Origin: Alkalinema sp. FACHB-956
Lineage (GTDB): Bacteria > Cyanobacteriota > Cyanobacteriia > Leptolyngbyales > Leptolyngbyaceae
Direction: 5' to 3'
Length of the DNA stretch: 64,000 bases
NCBI RefSeq assembly: GCF_014697025.1
Contig: NZ_JACJRC010000005.1
Coordinates: 124,001-188,000, forward strand
The number at the start of each line of letters is the position of its first letter. Position 1 is the first letter of the stretch. Below the pieces are notes generated by a model. That model saw only the letters and a program-made list of their open reading frames with translations, had not been told where the DNA came from and ran no database searches. Shown piece by piece: positions 35,397-44,203 of this stretch. A program made the position numbers and the translations under genes.

Positions 35397-36746
35397 TCAA
35401 GTGGTGTATTCTGCGTTGATCTTGACATAGTCATAGCTAAGGTCACAGCCCCATGCTTTGCCCTGGCCTGACCCCTCACCAACCCTGACCCGAATGATCA
35501 CAGGATGGTTGACGAATTGAATACTTGCTGCCTCCCGATCGAACACGGTGGGATAATTGCCTTCTAGCACCAATAGCTCGTTGCTATTTTCAGTGCTGAC
35601 AACCGATTTGCCCGCCAGTGGACTGATGCTAGCGTTGGCCTGTTGTACAAGATAGGCATTGGCTCCGGCCCGATCGAAGGCTAAGGGTTGTCCATTTTCC
35701 ATCAGGCAAAACTCCCCTAACCAAATGCTAAGCTCCTCTTGGTTAAAGGGCACTCCGGCGCGTCCTGCCGCCCCCGCAATGCGTCCCCAGTTCGGATCCC
35801 GGCCAAAAATCGCAGACTTGGTTAGGGAAGATCCGGCGATCGTGCGGGCAATTTGTCGCGCCGCCGAATCACTGCTGGCCCCGGTCACTTGAACTTCGAT
35901 CAAGCAGGTTGCCCCTTCCCCATCCCGCGCGATCGACTGCGCTAAATAGGTACAAACCTCCGTCAGCATGGCTTCCAATTTCTCTGCTTCCGGTCCCATT
36001 TCAGTGATGACCGGCGTGCGAGATTGGCCATTGGCTAGGGCGATCAGGGAATCATTGGTACTGGTATCCCCATCCACCGTGATTTGGTTGAAGCTCTTAT
36101 CCGCCGCGCGATGGAGCATTTCCTGCCACAGGTGGGGAGCCACAGCCGCATCGCAGGTAATGAAAGCCAGCATCGTTGCCATATTGGGATGGATCATGCC
36201 GGAACCCTTGGCAATTCCCCCAATTCGCACGGGGCGATCGGCAATCCGAGTTTCCAGGGCGATCGACTTCGTAACTAAATCCGTGGTCGTAATCGCCTTG
36301 GCTGCACTATCGGATCCAGTTTCGCTCAGTGCTGCAACGACGTTGGGAATTCCCGATCGCAAGCCTTCCATCTTAATCCGCTGGCCAATCACGCCCGTCG
36401 AGGCCAACAGAACCGCGTTCGGTGAAATCTCTAGGGCTTGGGCCAGCAATTGCGCACTTTCGATCGCGTCTTCCAGACCCTGTTGCCCCGTGCCCGCATT
36501 AGCCTGTCCCGCATTACACAGAATGGCACGGGCGTAATGTTTCGCTTTGAGGCGTTGACGGCAGTAGTCCACACAGGCAGCCCTCACACAACTGGTGGTA
36601 AACACTCCCGCCGCGATCGCATCCACATCCGACACAATCAGTGCCAAATCAGGTAACCCTGAGGGTTTCAATCCGGCAGTAATCCCCGCAGCGCGAAAGC
36701 CTTTAGGAGCCGTTACTCCCCCTGTGATCATTTGCCAATCCGCCAT
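35397..36746 (-). CDS. argJ: Bifunctional ornithine acetyltransferase / N-acetylglutamate synthase
   Basis: A 449-residue ArgJ, moving the acetyl group from N-acetylornithine to glutamate in the cyclic arginine pathway. The self-cleavage site is MIHPNMA|TMLAFITCDA with the nucleophile Thr191. Other blocks: STGVIGQRI and QITVDGDTSTND, with a conserved C-terminus. ArgJ is split autocatalytically into alpha and beta chains. It belongs to the pathway that PII/PirA tunes; a PirA-like gene is at 3.2 kb. Confidence 0.96.
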   Translation of the reverse strand: MADWQMITGGVTAPKGFRAAGITAGLKPSGLPDLALIVSDVDAIAAGVFTTSCVRAACVDYCRQRLKAKHYARAILCNAGQANAGTGQQGLEDAIESAQLLAQALEISPNAVLLASTGVIGQRIKMEGLRSGIPNVVAALSETGSDSAAKAITTTDLVTKSIALETRIADRPVRIGGIAKGSGMIHPNMATMLAFITCDAAVAPHLWQEMLHRAADKSFNQITVDGDTSTNDSLIALANGQSRTPVITEMGPEAEKLEAMLTEVCTYLAQSIARDGEGATCLIEVQVTGASSDSAARQIARTIAGSSLTKSAIFGRDPNWGRIAGAAGRAGVPFNQEELSIWLGEFCLMENGQPLAFDRAGANAYLVQQANASISPLAGKSVVSTENSNELLVLEGNYPTVFDREAASIQFVNHPVIIRVRVGEGSGQGKAWGCDLSYDYVKINAEYTT

Positions 36747-36911
36747 TCCTACTTCTCCGCCTAAATCGCCTGAATCGCGATTATATCAGGGGCAAAGAAG
36801 ACATGGGCCAAGGCAGTCAACTTTCCCAAACAATCAATTGCTTAAGCGCATCATCTCAGACTGTCGCGCAGCGTCTTGAGATGGAACTTTTTAGGGCATA
36901 ATTATCGAATT

Positions 36912-36949
36912 CAAAGAAAAAAGGGAGGGTTGCTAGGGCAACTCCCCCT
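36912..36949 (-). terminator. Orphan rho-independent terminator, possible small RNA or argJ attenuator
   Basis: On the - strand GGGGGAGTTGC-CCTA-GCAACCCTCCC is followed at once by TTTTTT. It lies about 165 bp upstream of the argJ start and downstream of the lexA terminator, so it ends some short - strand transcript. A -10-like TATGCC/TACTAT stretch lies at about 36970-36985. Confidence 0.65.
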
Positions 36950-37165
36950 ATCATCAGGGTGCATCTACTAGGCATAGTATGCCACATTCGGGGTGGGGGG
37001 TAACACCCCTCATCTTGAAAAATTCGAGAAGAATTTACTGAACTTTTGGTAAAGTTATTCCCAAAATCCGTAGTTTTTCGTATAGACGATCGCGCAGTTA
37101 GTTCCCCTATCTGATTTACACCGTTGAATGACGAGCCTAGCGAGGCCCTACGTTAAAAATTATTC

Positions 37166-37238
37166 CCCAAAAAAATAAGGAACTCACCCAACTTGGAGTT
37201 AGCGAACCCTAAGCTAGCTGAATGAGTTCCCTTTTATG
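37166..37238 (-). terminator. lexA terminator
   Basis: On the - strand AAGGGAACTCA (about 37233-37223) pairs with TGAGTTCCTT (37186-37177), followed by ATTTTTTT. The loop is long (36 nt) and contains its own palindromes. It lies 20-90 bp after the lexA stop. Confidence 0.7.
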
Positions 37239-37258
37239 GAATAGGCATTGGATCCAAC

Positions 37259-37891
37259 TTATTTGCAGTTGCGCCACACAGCAACCAAAACCCCTTCGAT
37301 TTCCACGTCGGATGCATTGACCTCGGTGATAGGGTAGGTTTCACGATCGGGGTTTCCAGGCATTAAAGTGACTTTCTTGCCTTTTTTCTGGTAGTACTTC
37401 AATGTGATTTTGCTTTCCACACGGGCTGCCACGATCGTGTCGTTTTTGATGGCTTTCGGATCGGTGACGGGTTGCATGATCACAATATCACCATCATCAA
37501 TTAGCGCATCAATCATGCTGTGACCACGAACCTTTAAGGCAAAGTGTCCCGGCTTCATCATGATGTTGGAGAAGTCGAGATGCTCCACTTCCGTGTCATT
37601 AAAGGTTTCTACCAAGCTCGTTGCCGCGATCGCGCCAACCACTGGAATCCCCTTAGGTCGTGCGTGAAGCAGGCGAATGGTTCTTGCTTGACCCTCTTCC
37701 CAGGCAATGTAGCCCTTCTTTTTAAGATGATCCAGACGACTTTGTACCGGCGCTGGAGACCTGAGATCCATAGCCCGCATCATTTGTCGGATCGAAGGGG
37801 AGTGCTGATGCTCGTTGATGTACTCAGTCAGCCAGTCATAGAGTTCTTGCTGGGCTTCCGTCAAAGGCTCTAATCGTTCTAAAGGTTCCAT
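37259..37891 (-). CDS. lexA: LexA repressor-like protein
   Basis: A 210-residue S24-family regulator. The N-terminal winged HTH is HSPSIRQMMRAMDLRSPAPV then QSRLDHLKKKGYI. The protease dyad is intact: Ser125 (VRGHSMID) and Lys165 (ITLKYY). The scissile site, normally Ala-Gly, reads Ala90-Thr91 (VGAIAATSLVE), so self-cleavage may be weakened or shifted. In several cyanobacteria LexA no longer runs a classic SOS response, which would fit. A LexA-box-like site upstream suggests autoregulation. Confidence 0.93.
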   Translation of the reverse strand: MEPLERLEPLTEAQQELYDWLTEYINEHQHSPSIRQMMRAMDLRSPAPVQSRLDHLKKKGYIAWEEGQARTIRLLHARPKGIPVVGAIAATSLVETFNDTEVEHLDFSNIMMKPGHFALKVRGHSMIDALIDDGDIVIMQPVTDPKAIKNDTIVAARVESKITLKYYQKKGKKVTLMPGNPDRETYPITEVNASDVEIEGVLVAVWRNCK

Positions 37892-37934
37892 AGCGGTTTG
37901 GGGTGAAATGCGTTTAGGGATAATAACCCACCAT

Positions 37935-37948
37935 AGAACACTTGTATC
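37935..37948. promoter_or_regulatory. Putative LexA box upstream of lexA
   Basis: Read on the - strand GATACAAGTGTTCT matches 13 of 14 positions of the cyanobacterial LexA box as I recall it (RGTACNNNDGTWCB); the mismatch is the second base. It lies 44 bp before the lexA start, a suitable operator position. Confidence 0.5.
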
Positions 37949-38205
37949 CTAAAACATTTGCACTTGTCTAGGACTTTGTTAGAAAACTTTGCTAGTCCTT
38001 GAATATCCGTCCGCCCGCCGACAGGACTGGGGCAGAATAAGCCAGCATAAGTCCGATCTACAGGTCATGCCCCAGCATCCTTCCCCTGAAGGATCGTTGC
38101 TTTACATTGCTGAAACTGAATTTCCCCCTGAACTTACGGTAGAATCCATCAACTTAAATCAATCTTTATGATTGCGAAAAGTTGATTCTCCTAGGAGGAG
38201 TGTTT
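37949..38205. other. lexA-sbtA divergent promoter region
   Basis: No gene is seen. A very strong ribosome binding site AGGAGGAG (38193-38200) precedes sbtA. Direct repeats ACTTGT and TTAGAAAACTTTGCTAG occur near 37970-37995. CO2-responsive operators could lie here but I cannot identify them. Confidence 0.4.
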
Positions 38206-39183
38206 GTGGACACAAGTTTGTTGCTGTTCAACATTCTTAACCCGCCTGTCTTGTTCTTTTTCTCGGGGGTGCTGGCCAAGCTGGTGAAGTCGGATCTCGA
38301 AATCCCTGCACCCTTGCCGAAGCTATTTTCACTCTATCTACTCATGGCGATCGGCTTCAAAGGCGGCTACGAAATTGCGGAAAGTGGCTTTACTAACGAA
38401 ATTGCCCTAACCTTGGCAACCTCCGTGGCCATGGCCTGCCTGATCCCAATCTACTCGTTTTTCATTCTGCGGCTCAGGTTAGATGTTTACAATGCAGCGG
38501 CGATCGCGGCAGCCTACGGATCCATTAGTGCGGTTACGTTTGTCACTGCAGGCTCCTTTTTGAACAAATTGGGCATCGACTTTGGCGGCCATATGGTTGC
38601 AGCCCTTGCCTTAATGGAATCTCCCGCAATTATTGTTGGGCTGCTGCTCGTTCGGATGCATGCGACTAAACCACAGGGATCGGAGTCGATGTCTTGGAAG
38701 GAACTCCTGCGGGAAGCTTTTCTAAATGGGTCCGTTTTCCTGCTGATGTGTAGCTTAGTGGTCGGCTTGCTGACTGGGGAAGCGGGCTGGAGCAAGATGA
38801 AACCTTTTGTGGAAGATTTATTTTACGGGGCTTTGGCCTTTTTTCTACTGGATATGGGGCTCGTTTCCGCAAAGCGCCTGAGTGATCTGCGCAAAGCCGG
38901 GTCCTTCGTGATTGCCTTCTCTGTTTTTATGCCAGTCTTCAATGCAGTCCTAGGAATTTTGATTGCCCGTTTCTTGGGAATGACCTTAGGGAATGCACTG
39001 TTATTTTCAGTACTTTGTGCCAGTGCATCCTATATTGCCGTTCCCGCCGCTATGCGGATGTCGGTACCGGAGGCCAATCCCAGCATTTACATTTCCATGG
39101 CTTTGGCCTTAACCTTCCCCTTTAACATTGTGGTAGGAATTCCCGTTTATCTAGAGATCATTAAACAGATTTGGGGAGTATAA
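38206..39183 (+). CDS. sbtA: Sodium-dependent bicarbonate transporter SbtA
   Basis: A 325-residue inner-membrane transporter with ten hydrophobic helices in two inverted halves. Typical segments are NILNPPVLFFFSGVLAKLVK, AIAAAYGSISAVTFVTAGSF and ALALMESPAIIVGLLLVRM. It imports HCO3- with Na+ for the CO2-concentrating mechanism. The start chosen is GTG at 38206 (VDTSLLLFNILN) because AGGAGG lies 7 nt upstream. sbtB follows after 2 bp. Confidence 0.95.
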   Translation: MDTSLLLFNILNPPVLFFFSGVLAKLVKSDLEIPAPLPKLFSLYLLMAIGFKGGYEIAESGFTNEIALTLATSVAMACLIPIYSFFILRLRLDVYNAAAIAAAYGSISAVTFVTAGSFLNKLGIDFGGHMVAALALMESPAIIVGLLLVRMHATKPQGSESMSWKELLREAFLNGSVFLLMCSLVVGLLTGEAGWSKMKPFVEDLFYGALAFFLLDMGLVSAKRLSDLRKAGSFVIAFSVFMPVFNAVLGILIARFLGMTLGNALLFSVLCASASYIAVPAAMRMSVPEANPSIYISMALALTFPFNIVVGIPVYLEIIKQIWGV

Positions 39184-39185
39184 AC

Positions 39186-39518
39186 ATGACAACGCCGGAA
39201 ATCAAACAGGGAACTAAACCGGTCAAGCGAATTGAAATTGTTGTGCCAGCCGTTGAGCTACGCAAGATTTTAAAAGTGCTCGATCGTATTGGGGTCGGTT
39301 ACAGCATTTTTCGCAATGTTATGGGCCGGGGGGATTGTGGTCAGTCGGTGGATGATTTTGACCTAGGCACCGATTTAGCCAATGATTACATCCTGACCCT
39401 TTGCGATCGCGATCAGGAAGAGAAGATTGTGGAGGGAATTCGACCACTCCTAGAACGCTATGGTGGGGTCTGCTGGACTTCCGATGCCAACTGGGTCATC
39501 CATACGCTGTCTTGCTAG
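39186..39518 (+). CDS. sbtB: PII-like protein SbtB
   Basis: A 110-residue PII-superfamily protein that binds adenyl nucleotides and gates SbtA. The N-terminal beta strand is VKRIEIVVPAVELRKILKVL; the T-loop region is RNVMGRGDCGQSVDDFDLGT. It lacks the C-terminal CGPxGC redox hairpin known from Synechocystis SbtB and ends WVIHTLSC. The ATG is 2 bp after the sbtA stop, so the two are translationally coupled. Confidence 0.88.
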   Translation: MTTPEIKQGTKPVKRIEIVVPAVELRKILKVLDRIGVGYSIFRNVMGRGDCGQSVDDFDLGTDLANDYILTLCDRDQEEKIVEGIRPLLERYGGVCWTSDANWVIHTLSC

Positions 39519-39550
39519 TTAAAGCTTGAAATTAGCTAACCAACTTATTT

Positions 39551-40213
39551 TTAGTTACGTTTTTCAGTTGCGTTTGGGTCATTCATCACCCGTCGATAAC
39601 GAGGGCGGCAGGGGCTGCCCCAACACACTTGCTGACTCGGCAGGGAAGTGAAAACGTTGCTGCGAGCTCCAACCACAGTATTTGCCCCGATCGTCACCCC
39701 CGGAGCAATAAAGCAATCCGCTGCAATCCAACTCCCGTTCCCGATCGTAATTTCTGCGGTTTGTAAACCAAAACTACGATCGGTCATATCATGGCTCCCT
39801 GTACAAAGGTAACTTTTTTGGGAAATGACACAGTGATTGCCAACGCGAATGGTATCTAAGCTGTACAAAACAACATCATCGCCAATCCAACTATAGTCAC
39901 CAATTTCCACCTTCCAGGGATAGGTCAATCGGGCTGTGGGCCGAATTAACACCCCTTTCCCAATTTTGGCCCCAAAGCAACGCAGAACCCAGCAACGAAA
40001 TCCACTGGCAGAATGTAAACTGAGGGGAAACGCGATCGCCTGCACCAGCCACCACAGCAAAATAAACCAGCTTGGTCGCCCGCGATCGAACCAAGATTGA
40101 TCATAGGTGCGCAGATCAACCCAAGCAGGCATTTCGAGTGGAACAAGCTCGACGGGCTGGGCTGTCTCTTCTGCCATGGAATGAGTGGGTTGAGAGGGAG
40201 GGTTTGGGAGCAT
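39551..40213 (-). CDS. WcaF-type colanic acid/hormogonium polysaccharide acetyltransferase
   Basis: A 220-residue left-handed beta-helix acetyltransferase. After a hydrophobic helix (SWFILLWWLVQAIAFPLSLH) come hexapeptide repeats (RPTARLTYPWKVEIGDYSWI, VISQKSYLCTGSHDMTDRSF, IAPGVTIGANTVVGARSNVF). It fits the WcaF family, annotated in cyanobacteria as HpsU-like. It likely O-acetylates an exopolysaccharide repeat. First of three same-strand polysaccharide genes. Confidence 0.85.
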   Translation of the reverse strand: MLPNPPSQPTHSMAEETAQPVELVPLEMPAWVDLRTYDQSWFDRGRPSWFILLWWLVQAIAFPLSLHSASGFRCWVLRCFGAKIGKGVLIRPTARLTYPWKVEIGDYSWIGDDVVLYSLDTIRVGNHCVISQKSYLCTGSHDMTDRSFGLQTAEITIGNGSWIAADCFIAPGVTIGANTVVGARSNVFTSLPSQQVCWGSPCRPRYRRVMNDPNATEKRN

Positions 40214-40311
40214 GGGAGGTTAAATGAGAGCGACAGGGCATGACTACCGTAGCCATGCCCTCATACATCACTTTTCACGGATCTTGTTCAATCGAGAACC
40301 TATGCTGGAGC

Positions 40312-41271
40312 CTAAGCTTCGGGTTGGGGCACAGGCGATAATGTCATCCGATCTGTGAGCGTATCGGTTTGATTCAAAACGCCTCCCAATTGCTCCAATT
40401 CAAATAGCTTAACGCCAATCTGATATTCATACTGGCTGAGCAAGCGGGCATAGGTATAGCCTGCTTGCCCGTCTAGAAATCCTAACCGTAGGATATAGAA
40501 CAAAATGAACCGCAGCAAAGGTCTGAAGGGTAAGCGCACCCAGATCTTTTTAAGAAAACGCTTGCGCTGAACGGCTCCCCCAAACAAATTGGCCCCGATC
40601 GTGCCTGCGTGATCCTTGCCATTGCGCAAATTGTAATACACTTGAGCTTCCCAATTGGAGTAGCGGTTGTGGCGCTCTAACCAATGGTAAATATCCCGGA
40701 AGTCAATGTGGAGCATGTCATTTTTCAGATAGCCCACTTCCCCCTGCAACACAACGTGCTCGTGGACTTCGTTGTCCCCCGTATTGCGCATTCCTTCAGT
40801 CCCTAGGTTTTCGTAGCGACCTTGGGCATGTTGGAACAGGCGAAGATTCCAGTCAGGATATTTCCCGCCATAGCGAATCCACTTACCCAGGAAAAAGACT
40901 TTACGGTTGAGGTAATAGCCTTGAAACGCTGGATTCTGGATGGCTTCAGCAATTTCTTCCCACAATTCCGGGGTGATCCGCTCATCACAATCCACAATCA
41001 ACACCCAGGGATTGCGAAAAGGTAGATTTTCCAAGGACCAATTTTTCTTTTTGGGATAGCGCCCATTGAACTGGAATTGCACCACCTGAGCGCCATAGCT
41101 TTCCGCAATTTCAACGCTCCGATCGCTGCTTTGCGAATCCACAACAAAGACTTCATCCGCCCGCGCCACACTTTGCAAACAAGCCGGTAAGTTGGCTTCT
41201 TCGTTCCGGGCCGGGATCAGGACAGAAACAGGAATTTTGGATGAATTAGACGGAGTTTTGGCGTGGGTCAT
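40312..41271 (-). CDS. Family 2 glycosyltransferase
   Basis: A 319-residue GT-A enzyme. It starts with VSVLIPARNEEANLPACLQS, then DEVFVVDSQSSDRSVEIAES and the metal-binding VLIVDCDERITPELWEEI. The C-terminus resembles LPS core/WaaE-like enzymes (GFLDGQAGYTYARLLSQYEY). It probably adds a sugar to an exopolysaccharide together with the adjoining WcaF- and WcaI-like proteins. Confidence 0.88.
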   Translation of the reverse strand: MTHAKTPSNSSKIPVSVLIPARNEEANLPACLQSVARADEVFVVDSQSSDRSVEIAESYGAQVVQFQFNGRYPKKKNWSLENLPFRNPWVLIVDCDERITPELWEEIAEAIQNPAFQGYYLNRKVFFLGKWIRYGGKYPDWNLRLFQHAQGRYENLGTEGMRNTGDNEVHEHVVLQGEVGYLKNDMLHIDFRDIYHWLERHNRYSNWEAQVYYNLRNGKDHAGTIGANLFGGAVQRKRFLKKIWVRLPFRPLLRFILFYILRLGFLDGQAGYTYARLLSQYEYQIGVKLFELEQLGGVLNQTDTLTDRMTLSPVPQPEA

Positions 41272-41531
41272 AACCGTTAAAACTGAAGGACTGGCCTAAA
41301 GTGGAAAATTCGGCATGGGAAATCGTTGCCTTAGTGTGCCCCAGGGACCGTTGATTCGCTCGATCAGCCTGTAATTTTTGGCTGGTGCAACCTGTAATTT
41401 TTGGCTGGTAGGGCCGTCCCAGCCACGACCAGCCCCAAAAACGCTAATACTATAAAACGATCGAGACGGCCCTAGGGGAATCTCGATCGTGTAAACCCAG
41501 TGATCTTGTCGAACCTTTAACGGACTTGGAG

Positions 41532-42824
41532 CTAGCTGCCTGACTTCTCAGGGCTGAGGGTGTAGGTTTCCACTAAGTCGGCTTCCTTAATGGTCGATCG
41601 CGCCGTTGCTTGCTTAAAGAGTGCTTCGTATTGATTGAGCGCTTGTTCAAAGGAATAGCGTTCAAGGGCAAATTGTCGGCCCTGGTGTCCTAGTGTTTCG
41701 ACCAATTGTGGATTCTGATAGAGCTGGAACAAAGTATTGGCAAGGGCTTCTGCATTTTCCGGCTCAACGACCACGCCACCGTGACTTTTTTCGATCGCCT
41801 TTGCTGCGCTACCTGTGCTGGGAACCGACGCCACAACCGCTCGACCACTGGCCAGTAAAACTTGGGTCTTGGATGGCATATTAAACGAAACGACATTGCG
41901 CTTTTGCACAATTAAACCCACATCTGCCGCAGATAACATTTCGGGTAATTTCTCCCGAGGTTGGAAGGGGAGTAGTTTAACGTTATCCGTCCCGTAATGA
42001 TTGCACAATTCCTGTAATTTTGCGATCGCCTTCGATTCGCCCACAATCACAAACACAATCTCGCTCTGATGTTTGAGTTGGGCGGCTGCTTGAATAACCG
42101 TTTCCAGCCCTTGGGTGAGGGCTATATTGCCGGAATACATGACCACAAACTTGTCTTCGAGGCCATGGGCTTTGCGAAACGCATTATTAGTTTTGGGAAG
42201 GGGACGAATAAACTGCGTATCGACCCAATTGGGAATGCAGGTAATTTTGCTGGCTGATACGCCTTTGCCGACCAGATTATCAATAAAGCCATCCGCAATG
42301 ACGCTGATCGTATGGGCCGATCGATAGGCGAATTTTTCAAGTTTTTCTAACACCTTAATCAGCGGTTGATTGCGCAGTAATCCCAAGTGAACCGCCGCTT
42401 CCGGTAAAATATCTTGCACGTTCAGCACGACTGGCGCATTATAAATCCATCCCAGTACCGTCGCAGGCACACACACGGGTAAGGGGGGAACGGTTAAAAG
42501 AATGACATCCGGTCGCCACCCTCGCAACGCTTGCACAAAACTTGTGAGCACAAAACTGCCATCAAGAAGAATGCGATCGAGGAGACTTGGACGAGGCTTG
42601 ACCCAAATATAGCTGCGTTGAATGGTGACCCCGTTGCGTTCTTCAGTCAGGTAAAGCTTGTTGCGGTATCCCTCGTAAATTTGGCGTTGGGGATAGTTGG
42701 GCATACCAGTCACTACTCGAACTTCATGCCCCTTGCTCACAAGCCCTTCCGCCAACTCTGTCATCAATGGGGCAATCCCGATCGGCTCCGGGTAATAGTT
42801 GTAGGCGTAGATCAAAATTCGCAT
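41532..42824 (-). CDS. WcaI-type family 4 glycosyltransferase
   Basis: A 430-residue GT-B enzyme starting MRILIYAYNYYPEPIGIAPL, the typical WcaI start; a frame start 21 bp upstream is disfavoured. NVQDILPEAAVHLGLL and the nucleotide-sugar region FVVMYSGNIALTQGLETVIQ are conserved. WcaI-like enzymes add fucose or related sugars to colanic acid-type polymers; the sugar here is unknown. Confidence 0.87.
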   Translation of the reverse strand: MRILIYAYNYYPEPIGIAPLMTELAEGLVSKGHEVRVVTGMPNYPQRQIYEGYRNKLYLTEERNGVTIQRSYIWVKPRPSLLDRILLDGSFVLTSFVQALRGWRPDVILLTVPPLPVCVPATVLGWIYNAPVVLNVQDILPEAAVHLGLLRNQPLIKVLEKLEKFAYRSAHTISVIADGFIDNLVGKGVSASKITCIPNWVDTQFIRPLPKTNNAFRKAHGLEDKFVVMYSGNIALTQGLETVIQAAAQLKHQSEIVFVIVGESKAIAKLQELCNHYGTDNVKLLPFQPREKLPEMLSAADVGLIVQKRNVVSFNMPSKTQVLLASGRAVVASVPSTGSAAKAIEKSHGGVVVEPENAEALANTLFQLYQNPQLVETLGHQGRQFALERYSFEQALNQYEALFKQATARSTIKEADLVETYTLSPEKSGS

Positions 42825-43230
42825 ATTTGAGTGTCGCGCTGGCACAGAGAAGATTCATTCAGAAGGTTCCAGCTTCCTCAAAACTGAGGGAGCATCTGCC
42901 AGAAAACCGAGTCCCACTAAATCCAAGGAGATCATTGGTAGATTGAGAATCTAATGCCACAGTAGCGACAGACAAACTTTCCGGAAAAGACCCGAGGGGC
43001 TGAGTTCAGGGAATCTTTGTCTGATTCTAGACTGGCCTAAAGATTCTTTAAAGATTCCTCGTGATTTCTACGGGGCTACAGCAGCTTTCTAGGTAGCATT
43101 AATCACTTAATCCATAGATCAATGCGCTGGCCCGTACAGGCCCAGAAATATCATTCCATGGAGGTACGTGAGGTACTGTAGCCCAGTTTAACGAGGGGGT
43201 TTTAGGGCTTCCTCTGTGCAAACACTAAAC
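42825..43230. other. Intergenic region, nothing recognised
   Basis: 406 bp between two - strand genes. No ORF, RNA or repeat stands out. It likely holds the promoter of the glycosyltransferase gene. Confidence 0.4.
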
Positions 43231-44109
43231 TTACACCCGGCTAGATGACGGGGAATGATGAATCGCTGCGAATATTGCGGAATAGTCTTTGTCAGCCCAG
43301 CCTTGCTCGATCGCCGTTTGTAAAATTTGCTGCACCCCTGCCATCGCCTCTACTGAGAGCTGCTGCGATCGCGCCGTCTCAATGACTAGATTCATATCCT
43401 TGAGGAGGTGCTTGGTGGGGAAGTTTGGATTGTCATAATTCCCGTCCAGCATTCGTTGGAGCTTTTTATCAAACGTAGGCGCATAGAGGGCGCTCTGCCG
43501 CAGGATATCCATAAAGGCTGACACATCTCCCCCCGTCTGTTGAACCAAGGCTAAACTCAGCGCAAAGGCGGAGGTTAATGAGCCAATCAACTGATTCAAT
43601 GCCAGTTTGAGGGTGGAAGCGCTGCCGACGGGGCCAATTAGCCGAGGGGATGCCCCCAGGGCTTGCAGGATGGGTAGGCAGCGATCAAAGGATTGGGGTT
43701 CCGCCCCCACCATGACCAGCAGCGTACCCTTTTGGGCTTCCGGAATGCTGCCTAATACGGGGGCTTCTAGGTAATCTCCCCCGATGGACAAAATTTGATC
43801 CCGAATTTCTAAGCTATCCGCTGGGGCGATCGTGCCCATTTGAATCACGGTTTTGCCCGCCAAACCGGGACGATTTTCGGGGGTCAGTAATGTGGCATGG
43901 ATGGCCGCTGCATCCGTCAGCATTAAAATTAGGTAATCCGCATCGGCGATCGCTGCTTGGGGAGACGGGGCAATTTGGGCACCCGCTTGCTGCAACGGCA
44001 CGACCTTTTCCGCAGTGCGATTGTAGGCAATTACCGAATGTCCAACTTCTAGCAAACGCTGGGCCATCGGTAATCCCATCAAGCCTGTCCCAAAAATTCC
44101 CAGTTGCAT
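43231..44109 (-). CDS. NAD(P)-dependent beta-hydroxyacid dehydrogenase family oxidoreductase
   Basis: A 292-residue protein of the 3-hydroxyisobutyrate dehydrogenase family. The Rossmann motif is GIFGTGLMGLPMAQRLLEVG, followed by YNRTAEKV; the Arg after Asn suggests NADPH. The substrate-site segment EAPVLGSIPEAQKGTLLVMV and the catalytic lysine in STLKLALNQLIGS are conserved. The likely function is succinic or glyoxylic semialdehyde reduction, by resemblance to Slr0229-type enzymes. Confidence 0.88.
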   Translation of the reverse strand: MQLGIFGTGLMGLPMAQRLLEVGHSVIAYNRTAEKVVPLQQAGAQIAPSPQAAIADADYLILMLTDAAAIHATLLTPENRPGLAGKTVIQMGTIAPADSLEIRDQILSIGGDYLEAPVLGSIPEAQKGTLLVMVGAEPQSFDRCLPILQALGASPRLIGPVGSASTLKLALNQLIGSLTSAFALSLALVQQTGGDVSAFMDILRQSALYAPTFDKKLQRMLDGNYDNPNFPTKHLLKDMNLVIETARSQQLSVEAMAGVQQILQTAIEQGWADKDYSAIFAAIHHSPSSSRV

Positions 44110-44203
44110 TTCGATTCCGCTCCCTTGTCGTGACCGTAATTAGCCTACTACGGGAATTTGCGTTCTCGAAATCTGAAAAATTAGCCTAACCGGGCAAGCT
44201 GAC

